Part shown: positions 46,410 to 54,973 of the stretch, piece by piece | Numbering within the stretch: the stretch's first letter is position 1 | How the letters are laid out: every line of letters starts with the position of its first letter | NCBI GenBank assembly: GCA_037157565.1 | Contig: JAZHRO010000019.1 | Coordinates: forward strand, 64,230,501-64,294,500 | Direction of reading: 5' to 3' | DNA from: Thalassia testudinum | Taxonomy: Eukaryota; Streptophyta; Magnoliopsida; Alismatales; Hydrocharitaceae | Length of the DNA stretch: 64,000 nucleotides | Made by a program: the position numbers and the translations under genes | Notes under the pieces: generated by a model | Databases searched by the model: none | What the model was told of the DNA's origin: nothing | Seen by the model: the letters and a program-made list of their open reading frames with translations, nothing else

Positions 46410-47603
46410 TTCCCATGTAAAATAAAGTCTCCTCCTAATTTCTCTTTCTAAAACAAACAGCTCTGGATGAAGTAATCGTCTCCCATGCATACACTAGAGA
46501 AGAACAGGGAGGGATGCGAAGAGAGATAGGTGCGAGAAGTGTGTGCACAAACAAGCAAGTAAGTCTCGTCCTTATAGTGTATACCTTAGGTGACCTAGAA
46601 GCCTCAAAGGGAATGATCAAATCAGTAAGCACTTAACCACCCTTCCCGATGTTAATCTGGCCAGGTTGATTATGAGGGGATTGAGGGGAAGGTTCTTCCT
46701 TTGGCTTTTGCCGTTGGTTCAGTAGACCCCACAACCATGGTTATTTGACACTTCCCTGAAGCCTAGACACCAGATTCTACAAAGGGAATGAAGGCCAAGT
46801 GCCTAGCAAACCTAATCACACCTTCACGACTTAGACTAGTCCTACTTAGGGCACGTCTACTCCATTTTAATGAGGGGCTAGGCTAGTGCTTGTGCTCAAG
46901 ATATGTGATGAGGCATTGTTTGGGGTTGTGCCTCTTAGTTAACCGATTTAAGCGTGTGTGTGCACTTAACAAAACATGGTTCTCAAGCAAGGATTTTAGG
47001 ATGTGGTGTCTTTTAATGATTTGTCCTTACTTTAATGCTTTTTAGGGTTGAAGTTCCTTAATGTTTTCAAACAAGGTTCAAGTGGGCACACTATGTTTTG
47101 CACACAGCGGGCGAAAGTCGATTTCCTTTAGAATGATGTGGCTCTAGAAAAACAACCATAGTGTATTCACCCTAGTGTTCATGCAATTCTATCAGGTGAG
47201 TTGATTTTAATTATGGTGAGTGGTGCGGCCCAAGTCAAATCATGGTGGCTTCACAAACACCACTCAAAAGAAAGAAGAATACTCCAGAAAGATTTCAAGA
47301 ATGTTAAAGTGTATCTTTTTTGGTTGGGTGATGAGTTTGGAATGTGGGTCAAGTAGCCATTCACCACGCCAATTTTGATTTTATATATTTTTTTGTATTT
47401 TTTTAAGCAAGCAAACACTCAATGGGTGAAGTGGTACTCACAAAAGGTCATCACAGCACTTTACCCCGTATCTACCGTCTCAGATCGCGCCCCTTCGGTG
47501 CCCAAGCATCGAGTTCCTGCAACCAATAAAGTAGATGGAGAAAATCAGTTAGAAGATGTGAATATGAATGTGGGATAAAAGCAACAAAAGAAATATGTTG
47601 CCT
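46410..47603 (-). other. A 5' leader
   Basis: No gene is seen. The region between PBS and gag start contains scattered stops in all frames. It presumably holds packaging sequence, but I see no recognisable motif. Confidence 0.7.
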
Positions 47604-47620
47604 CCCCAGCAATGGTGCCA
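47604..47620 (-). promoter_or_regulatory. A primer-binding site (Asp tRNA type)
   Basis: Sense TGGCACCATTGCTGGGG, five bases from the LTR end: the same site as in D and C with several transitions (CGCC to CACC and so on). Confidence 0.8.
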
Positions 47621-48520
47621 AAAACTAACGTGCGCGAAACGCGTTGGTTTAATTATGTCATTGTAGCATGCGTTCGCGACGTCGATTTTAATTTAAGATG
47701 TGGATTTGGTGAGTCCAAGTGTCGAACACGAGGAGGCGTGAAATTGGATTAATTTGTTGCTTTAGTTGTCACAGAAATGTTTGGTTTGCTTCGAGAAAAC
47801 GAGAAAGAGAGAGAGAGAGAGAGATTAGGGTTAGAGCTTGTGTTTAAATCATGACATTCATTCTAAGAAGATGTGAGGTATGATACAAGAAACAACATTA
47901 ACATATAGCGTGCAATTAGAGTTTGTTTACAACTACAACAATAGATGAAAGCTTAAACAAGTGCGACATAAAAAAAAAGTAAAAAGAGTGAGAGGAGGAG
48001 GCGAGGCGGCCACGGCAGTGGAGGGCTCCGTCGGTGGCTCGACAACTCCGGGGCAGATATGGGATGCTTGGTGGAGCTAGGAGAGGGTTAGTATTGCATG
48101 GAGAGTGTGTGTGAATTGAATGCCCTTGAATGGGTTGGTTGAGGAGGTTTATATAGAGAAGGGGTTTCCAAACTAAGGAAGGGTTTTAGCAACGTCCGAG
48201 ATGTCGCTAAACCCATTCTATTAGTGTCGGTGAAACCCCTCACTCGCCGATCCAAGCGCGCGCGCATGCTTCCTCCTCCGCGCGATCCGTGTGCGCGTAA
48301 TATAGACCGTCCAATCAAAGATCGGACGACTGAGATCGCGCCCTGAGTGCTGGTTCAGATCACGCTGTGTGCTTCGGGCGCGCACCTTGCACGTGATCGC
48401 ATGCATTAACATCAGCTGCGTGAGTGCGCACCGCGTAGCCTGCCTTAGAGCCATTCGATGGTGATCGGGCGGTTTGAATTAGATGTGGTGCAGGCGATAT
48501 CGCGATTTGGGGAGCAGCGA

Positions 48521-48572
48521 GGGTTGAACGCTCGTCGGTGCTTGCAAGTGTGAGCATTCAACCATTGTGCTA
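48521..48572 (-). other. tRNA-like A box/B box segment in the A 5' LTR
   Basis: Sense A box TAGCACAATGG (48572-48562), then CGTTCAACCC (48530-48521) 42 nt later. The upstream palindrome at 48622-48639 (GTTGGATA-GA-GATCCAAC, one mismatch) lies 49 nt away. Same module as at 21536-21654. Confidence 0.6.
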
Positions 48573-48790
48573 CCTCTACGAGTTGGTGTGAAGTGGAGTC
48601 GAGCGGTAGGCGATATTGACAGTTGGATAGAGATCCAACGGTCAGATTTTGAAGTCCTTTGGGTGCGGTGGAGTGCTCGCCTATTGCGGATTTTCAACCA
48701 TCGGATCTGAAGATCGGACAGCTTAAAGGTCATTTGATGCTACGAGAGGACCATGGACATGGGCAGGCGGGTGCCACGTGGCACGTTTTG

Positions 48791-48816
48791 GGCCGTTGAT
48801 CATCAGATCAACGGCC
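48791..48816. repeat. 26-bp inverted repeat unique to the A 5' LTR
   Basis: Arms GGCCGTTGATC and GATCAACGGCC around a 4-nt loop. The 3' LTR (near 21800-21815) lacks it and some flanking bases. Confidence 0.7.
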
Positions 48817-49105
48817 AGAACTTCTTGGGTTGGTCGAGGGAGCTCCAAATTTTAGATTTAAGTGATTTCGAGTCTGTTGGACACCATTCGTTGATCTGAA
48901 TCCATCTGTGCGGTCCGATTACTCATCTGAGGCCTGTTTCAACATGAACTTGTACAAAAAGCCATTAAACATTGATTTATAAGAAATCTTAACTCGTCAC
49001 GCATGCAATGCTCTCTTGCCCATTATGGTATGTCATTAACGCACTTATACCCTCAAAAACTAACCCTAGCTGATGGAATTATCATCATTCGATGTAGAGT
49101 TATCA

Positions 49106-49110
49106 GTAAT
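49106..49110. repeat. Target-site duplication of A, right copy (gtaat)
   Basis: One mismatch to gtagt at 16726-16730. B LTR text resumes (gagtacctttagc). Confidence 0.75.
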
Positions 49111-49410
49111 GAGTACCTTTAGCATATTAGCTGTTTCTGCTATATTCTGTTCATGTTATATTTTCCTCTATTGTGGTTGTGATGGCTATGTACATTGTAG
49201 TACTCTTCTGCTTGTGCCATGTAATATTTTTGAGACTTCTCGTTCTGATTTCCTTTACTACCTCATATTTATTTCTGCTTAGTTACATTTCATGTGTGGT
49301 TATAGAATATTTTTTGCTTTTACTTATTTCTCGTTGGACGACTGAGTCTTAGGATTAGTCGAGGCGAGCCGATCTTGGGTCCTATAGGGAGCTCGGATCA
49401 GGTGGTAACA
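49111..49410 (+). repeat. B 5' LTR, piece 3 of 3 (3' end)
   Basis: Matches the last 300 bp of the G LTR (shared 'gttgtgatggct', 'cttagttacatt', 'gggtcctata' zones) and ends GGTAACA just before the PBS. Confidence 0.85.
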
Positions 49411-49414
49411 AAGA

Positions 49415-49430
49415 TGGTATCAAAGCAAGG
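49415..49430 (+). promoter_or_regulatory. B primer-binding site (initiator Met tRNA type)
   Basis: TGGTATCAAAGCAAGG, one base different from the G site. Confidence 0.85.
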
Positions 49431-49594
49431 TCATCCTAGGAAATGAACCAAATGGTTTGGAAGTAACCACTCATGTGCATGTAGCTAGGATAGCCAACAC
49501 AACACATATTCTTGAACTCTGCGTCTGAGTCATATTTTGAGCCTGTTTACGTTGACAATCTCTGTTCTTATTTTCTCCCATCTCCTTGTAGGAG

Positions 49595-50160
49595 ATGTCT
49601 CGTTGTAGGCGCAGAGGCAGACAAGTCAGACCTGAGACCAGTGATGCCTCACCCCTTCTTCAAGGTGTCCAGGCCCAAGATCTTATCCAGTTGATTTGTA
49701 AGATCGTGCAAGAGTAATTTCAGCTAGCGCCGACTCCACTGCCCCCTTATGTCTCCTCCTAGGGTGTGGATGGGGAGTCTCCCATGAGACAGCGAAGTCA
49801 TCGTAGTGCCAGGCAAGCCAGCGAAGGTCAGAGGAGGCCCTACCAGCTGGAACACTTACAGGGCCGTCGGGAGAGGAGGCACACGGCACCCGCAAGGGAA
49901 TCGTCTCACTCTGTGGGGTCACCAATGGCCTTTGGGGGCCCCAGACAGGGGCCAACTACCTGCACTAGACCCCTACCCAACTACCACCAGGGATAGACTG
50001 AGGGAGGAGGTCGCGCCCCTCTCTGCTATTAGTGTGGCCAGCCGGGCCACATGAGGAGGGACTGCCCGTCTAGGGCTGGAGCACACCAGATGCTCCCTGC
50101 TCCAAGCACTGGAGGCGGATTGGGCGGTTGTGGTTACCAAGCTCGTGGGGGATGACAGAG
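49595..50160 (+). pseudogene. gag: B gag remnant with the capsid core deleted
   Basis: Starts MSRCRRRGRQVRPE at 49595, a better-preserved version of the G start. After a short linker with two stops (near 49715 and 49760) the sequence passes directly to the Arg-rich segment RRPYQLEHLQGRRERR and the zinc knuckle at 50024-50065 (C-Y-stop-C-G-Q-P-G-H-M-R-R-D-C, Gln codon changed to TAG). Compared with G, roughly 600 bp encoding the capsid (FKGDESL...AHRWW region) are missing, while flanking blocks remain collinear. Without a capsid this Gag could not have formed particles, so B either became non-autonomous or lost the segment after insertion. Confidence 0.82.
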
Positions 50161-50204
50161 ATGCCCCACATAAGCTTTAGGCCTCTGTGTCAATGCCCTG
50201 ACTC

Positions 50205-50720
50205 TCAGATATGCCAACGCTTTAGGCTCCGTGGTGGCAGGTATGGTTCCAGTTTCCGGCAGACTTGTTTATGTACTTTTTGATTCTGGTGCCATACATT
50301 CTTTTGTCACCATGAGTTTTCCCGACAGTTTGTGCCTGAGCAGTGTACTATCAGAGGTTCCGTTCCTGATTAGCAGCCCAGGTGGATAGTTGTTTGTCAT
50401 AGAGGAGGTCTTCACAGACTACAAGGTCGCTATAAGGGGACACAGTCTTCTCATCGACCTGATCGTAATCCCTATGGAGGACTTTGGCATGATCCTAGGA
50501 ATGGACTGGCTATCTACCTATCACGCACTGGTGGACTGTTTTGGTAGGGAAATCGTCTTCTCCATACTGGAGTTGCCTCCCTTTGAGTTTCACGACCAGC
50601 CGGTAGACAGAGGTCTCAGGTACATCTCCACGCTTCAGGCAATGAAGCTCCTGAGGCAAGGGTTTGAGGGCTTCTTAGCTTGTGTTATAGTAGAGCCTAG
50701 TCTCGTGCCCGACTTATAGA
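50205..50720 (+). pseudogene. pol (PR): B aspartic protease remnant
   Basis: Contains VSGRLVYVLFDSGAIHSFVT (catalytic DSG near 50280-50290) and the later DFGMILGMDWLSTYHALVD block near 50480-50535, closely parallel to G. One stop (TAG near 50386) breaks the frame; the following 109 codons (50390-50719) are open. It is the same Tekay-type protease as in G, and the copy is slightly closer to the family norm in the ILGMDWL motif. Confidence 0.87.
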
Positions 50721-50942
50721 GTATCCCGGTGGTCTGCGAGTACCCCAACCTCTTTCTAGAGGAGTTACCAAGACTACCACCTAAGAGTGAAATCGAGTCT
50801 GAGATCTCACTAGTACCGGGGTCCAACCCCATCTCTATTGCACCGTACAGGATGGCCCTGCTTGAGCTGTGAGAGCTCAAGTCTCAGTTATAGGATCTGT
50901 TGGAGAAGGGCTTTGTGAGGCCCAGTGCATCCTCGTGGGGAG
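50721..50942 (+). pseudogene. pol (RT): B reverse transcriptase, N-terminal fragment cut by element C
   Basis: Reads VCEYPNLFLEELPRLPP, EIESEISLVPGSNPISIAPYRM and [15 protein letters not shown], the segment before the RT palm, with stops at positions usually held by Gln or Arg. It is parallel to G 9100-9318. The frame ends abruptly at 50942 where the TG of the C LTR begins. The rest of RT, RNase H and integrase is not found to the right of C in this window. Confidence 0.85.
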
Positions 50943-51878
50943 TGTTGAGAACATCATCATGAGCCCTAACTAGCTCATTTTGACCTAGAAAAGAGAAAAA
51001 AGCTCCTACATAACCTAAAGGAAGGCCTAATTCAATGGATTACTGTTCTGGGAAAAAAACATGAAATAAAGGGTAAAACTGTAATTTTACCATTGCATCA
51101 CATCAACGGGATTTCTCAGGGGCAAAACATAGGTCAATTGAACTTAACAAGAGGAAAAGTGGGTTGGTTCAGTCAGAAAAAGGTTCATAAGCAAACTAAG
51201 AATTACATGACTTCTTGTAACCCTAAAACAGATCCACTTAATTCAACAAGGTTCTGGCCAGGATAAAAATCAACTAAATCTTCTAAAATTCATGAAAAAA
51301 TATCCCCTAGGGTTTATAACCCTCAATTTGGCCTGTGGAATCTATTTTGACCTAAATTGGGGTCATAGTCAGATATTTGACCTAATTTGAGTTTTTATGT
51401 AAAATATCTAGTCAAAAGTGGTCAAAAATAAAATCCAACTTCACCATTGGATTCCTTAGGTCCAAATTAGGTTTTCACCAAAATTTGAGTCTAAGGGGAG
51501 GTCACCTTGACCTACTTTGCAAAACAGTCCACTCAATTTCATTTTGACCCCTAGCTTTTGAAAATCATTACGTAGACCCCCCTAACTTCCTCGCCACCCT
51601 TTGCAATTAAGTCCCTGTACCATTAAAGTTTAGGAGTCTTACTCCGTTGAGGATTTGAGGAGGATTTCTCCCCGATTCCTAAGAGATCTTCTCCCAGATT
51701 TGGAAGGGAGATTCTCTGAGGAATTCCCTATCGTTTGAACACAATCCCCAGATCTGATTTACACCCAATCTCTCGTGCGAATGCATGCGAGATGTAGGTA
51801 TCTTCCACATTCCTTCTCCGGCGAGGACTCTTGCGCTTGGAAGCTTGCCTTCCAAGCACAAGAACCCGTGCCAGTACC

Positions 51879-51885
51879 TATAAAT
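51879..51885 (+). promoter_or_regulatory. Putative TATA box of C 5' LTR
   Basis: TATAAAT, followed by GGACCC. Counterpart TATAAAA at 59465-59471 in the 3' LTR and in D at the collinear position. Confidence 0.55.
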
Positions 51886-53039
51886 GGACCCTCATATCCG
51901 ATTGCTCAAAATCAGCTTGGCTTGGCCGGAGAATCACCCCCAATTTCTTCCCTTCTCCTCCGGCCAAGTGTCCAGCAAGCTCCGGCAATTCCTCCTCCTC
52001 CTTCTTGTTGCTCTGCCACAATACCAGTGGTAGAGACATCTTCATCACCTTCCACCGCTTCGCGCAATACCCGCGTGTGCGCCTTCAGCCCCTTCCTCAT
52101 CGCCGTTCTCCCTCCACTGGACTCATCTTCTCCAATGGTGACAGGTATGGCCAGCCGCCCTCCTGTCCCTTTTCGTCCACTTAGTTAGGTCAAATCTCTT
52201 CCCCTCTCTCTTCTCTTTATTCCCCTTATCTTTATTACTATTTTTATCCCCTCAACGCCGCAGACCACCACCATCGTTCTCATCTCCGGTAGACCACCGG
52301 CGAGGTGAATCTGTCGCTCCACCCATCCACATGCCTCGCCACCTACCTCAGAACCACCGCCATCACCCACTGATCATTTTCCCCACCTTCACTGACCGCC
52401 AACACCTCCCTAAGTGCCCCTCGACCAAACCCACCTTCATGGCCACAGAGCAACCTAGGCACGCACGCCTAGGACGCCCCACGGCCAGCCACCCACCGCT
52501 TCACCTTCGCTGTGACACGGCGAAGCTTCCCACGTGGTTTGATAGAGCTGCAAGGCCGTATTTGTGAGTTTCAAATTCACCCCCTGCCATCATTGAAGCA
52601 CTTGCAAGCTTCGCTCCAGGCTACAGCGCTCCAGGTGAACAAGCCTAGGAGGTGCGAGTTGGTCTCGCGCACGCATCCAGACAAGTGAGCGGCTTTGCGA
52701 GGATCACAGCTGCAGCAATTTGGCAGAGCACTTCTGCCGATGCGTGAGTGGAAAGTTAGGCACGCGGTGAGTGGTTTTTATTGATTTTGTGTTTTTAGCA
52801 AGTTGCCTCAGAACACGAGGTGTGGTCCCCTCGCCCACGCTCACCTGCCTCATCCGCGACCCACGCCTCTGCGGACCTGGCTGGCCGACCCATTTACCCC
52901 ACACTCCTCGTGCACCACCCACGCTGGTGTGCCAGGACCTAGGTGCGCATAACCCGACCCAATTACCCGGCTGGCTCTAGGAGAGTAAACCCAAGAGAGA
53001 AATAGAGAGAGAACATATGCGGGAAGGGTAGGGGTAGGT

Positions 53040-53400
53040 TTTGCTCTTCTCTGTGCAGGGAAAGAAGGAGAAGGAAGAGGCAGCTGCTGAAGAAGAAGGA
53101 CTTGAAGGCAGAAGCTGAAGAAGAAGGAAGAAGGTGCTGCTGAAGAAGAAAAGAGACGGAAGGAGAAATCAAGGCATAAGACAAGAAAGGAAGAAGAAGG
53201 CACTGTAGCAGAGAAGGTGCAGTTGAAGAGAAGGCAAAGGAAGAGAAGAAGGAAGGAGAAATCAAGGAAGAAGAAGACCATAGTCAGAGAAGAAATCAAG
53301 GAAGAAGAAGAACCAAAGAGAAAAGAGAAGAAGAAAGAAGAAAGGGGAAAAGCTAAGGCAGAGAAGAAGAAGAGAAAGAGAAGAGAAGATCAAAAGAAGA
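53040..53400 (+). repeat. GAA-rich polypurine tract in the C 5' LTR
   Basis: About 360 bp of nearly pure A/G in the sense strand, with irregular GAAGAA repeats. The counterpart is at about 60690-61075 in the 3' LTR, and the sense strand of D is similar. Confidence 0.75.
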
Positions 53401-53685
53401 ATCAAATATTTTTATCTCTAATTCAATCTCTCTATTTTATTGCTACATTTTAATATTCATAAACTCCTGCATTCTATTTTGAATTAGACTTTGAGTAGAT
53501 TTAAGTGTTAAAATTACATTGATTGATATTAGTGAATAAATTCCATTTGCTCCCTGTGTTTGATCGCAGATACTTAGGTTTTCGAGTAATAAAATTCTTA
53601 TTTGTTTGCAAGGTGATTCCACTATACTATGACGCAACATCATTTATTTTATAAACCCTGATCTTGCCTCCTAGCAATATTTCAA

Positions 53686-53698
53686 CGCCGTTGCCGGG
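53686..53698 (+). other. Relic PBS inside the C LTR
   Basis: CGCCGTTGCCGGG lies about 80 bp before the true PBS and is repeated in the 3' LTR (61358-61370), so it is now part of the LTR. Its distance from the upstream U5 motif (about 115 bp) equals the motif-to-LTR-end distance in D, E and F. Confidence 0.6.
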
Positions 53699-53767
53699 AA
53701 CACTTTCGACTTTCCATGTTCCACTTTCACTCTCACCCCTTTTCGCCTCACCCTCTGTTAAACATTT

Positions 53768-53781
53768 TGGCGCCGTTGCCG
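53768..53781 (+). promoter_or_regulatory. C primer-binding site (Asp tRNA type)
   Basis: TGGCGCCGTTGCCG, three bases after the LTR end, then GAAGAGCAACG. Confidence 0.85.
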
Positions 53782-54973
53782 AAGAGCAACGTGCAATTTA
53801 TCACTAATCTCTGCATTATTTGTGATTATATTTGAGCACTAACTTGCTCTATTGGTTTTGCTGTGATTTTGCAGGTATTTCACGAGGAAATCTCCTGCGC
53901 AAATCAACCACTTCAGGGCAGGAAATCTCTCTTCTTCCCTAATCCATCTCCTAATCCTAGGAAGACAAAAAAAGAAAAAATCAAATTAGGAATCACTTGC
54001 CTTCTTTTCATAGTAATTACCATTTTAAAGGCAAAAGCTTCCTGATTTTGCAAAATTTTTCAAAACCTATTGAAGTTGAAGCGATTTTTTAGAGATCTTA
54101 CCCCACAAGTTCTTGTGCCTAGTAGAAATCACGCTTAATTTCTAAGAATCTCCGCAGACTACACACTTCTTGTTTTAAGTCCAAAGAGAACTTTTGTGAA
54201 AAGCAAAGGGGATTGGAAATAGAACCAAATTAGGGTTTCTATAGTAGGGTTTTGGAGTGCTAGTTCACACGTGCCTGTTTAAATGGAAATAAACCCACCC
54301 GCATCAGTGTGCTACCGAAGCCCTTGGTTGGAAAGATCTAAGCATGATAAACCCTAAAATTGAGCTCTAAAACCACTTGAATCTTAAAACAATTGGACCT
54401 AATAACCTAGGAGTCAAATCAGGGTGATTTCTACGTCTTGACCTAGAATCATTCTACCATCTTTAGGGCAGGTCAGGTGAAGCTGACCCCTTGGGTCAAC
54501 CAACCTTGAAATTAGGTCACAAAATCAAAACATCTAAAGTTCAAGTGAAAACCCTAAAGCACCTTTGATCTGAAATAAAAGTGGTAGACTTAAGAGGTCA
54601 AGGTCCCCATTCTAGTCTACCTGGAATCTCAGTGACAAGAGAGGTCAGGTGGGGGAAACCCTGTAACTCGTGGGGATGCTCTACCGTGTAGGGGTCTTTG
54701 CGGGACTCTCCTCTCTAGCTGCCTAGGTAATTCTCAGGTGGACGACTTTCCGATCCAGGGGTATCATCCGTCCCAAACCTCCATAGTCATCCAAACATCT
54801 TTGGGTGCCTTAATTGGGTCAAAAACACATCCAGTCCCTCATCCCTTCTCTTTAGAGCACACACATACAATTTCAGTGGGACTCTCTATTCAAATCTAAT
54901 CACTTCACAACTTGATTCAACATCTTGATCCAAATTCTGATTCTACATCTTGATTCCACCACTTGATCCAAAT
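53782..54973 (+). other. C 5' leader, homologous to the D leader
   Basis: No gene is seen. Positions 54475-54830 match the reverse complement of D 32740-33080 over almost their whole length. Presumed to hold packaging and dimerisation signals recognised by D-type Gag (inference). Confidence 0.8.

Larger units (their letters stand above)
16731..49105 (-). mobile_element. Element A: Athila-like Ty3/gypsy element, carrying nested X, D (with E) and F
   Basis: A minus-strand element: 5' LTR 47626-49105, Asp-tRNA-type PBS 47604-47620, gag from 46409 downward, pol to 39069, polypurine tract 22084-22096, 3' LTR 16731-22083. Without its insertions it is about 11 kb. It sits in the LTR of B with a 5-bp duplication. 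Protease DLGAS, RT with FMDD and RNase H wording match the Athila branch. The coding region has stops, one solo-LTR insertion and a lost integrase Glu, so it is not autonomous. Confidence 0.9.
47626..49105 (-). repeat. A 5' LTR (1,480 bp)
   Basis: Collinear with the A 3' LTR. The left end reads TAACG (TG mutated to TA) and the right end TTATCA. A GA microsatellite is at about 47803-47823 and a minus-strand TATA (TATATAA) at 48149-48155. It has an extra inverted repeat at 48791-48816 that the 3' LTR lacks. Confidence 0.9.
3791..50942 (+). mobile_element. Element B: Tekay/Del-type Ty3/gypsy element, split by nested insertions and truncated
   Basis: This is the oldest retroelement in the stack. 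Its 5' LTR begins at 3791 (TGCAATGACCC) and is recovered in three collinear pieces (3791-4355, 14741-16730, 49111-49410, about 2.86 kb in total) by comparison with the uninterrupted LTRs of related element G. Element G and then element A were inserted into this LTR. The LTR is followed by an initiator-Met-type PBS at 49415, a shortened gag, protease and the start of reverse transcriptase. Element C interrupts the pol reading frame at 50943. The remainder of pol and the 3' LTR are not found in the window. Confidence 0.85.
50943..53764 (+). repeat. C 5' LTR (2,822 bp)
   Basis: TGTTGAGAAC...GTTAAACA. Internal order: start hairpin, U3 with segments shared with D ('taaccctaaaacag', 'cttggaagcttgccttccaa'), TATA at 51879, GA-rich tract 53040-53400, U5 motif 53551-53567, relic PBS 53686-53698. 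The coding-looking frames inside (for example 53217-53453, Lys/Glu-rich) are compositional. Confidence 0.9.

Noticed and set aside
53217..53453. Lys/Glu-rich 78-codon ORF (and the similar one at 60892-61125) as a gene
   Set aside because: It lies wholly in the GAA-rich LTR tract; almost any frame of such DNA gives a charged, open reading. No start context or conserved domain.
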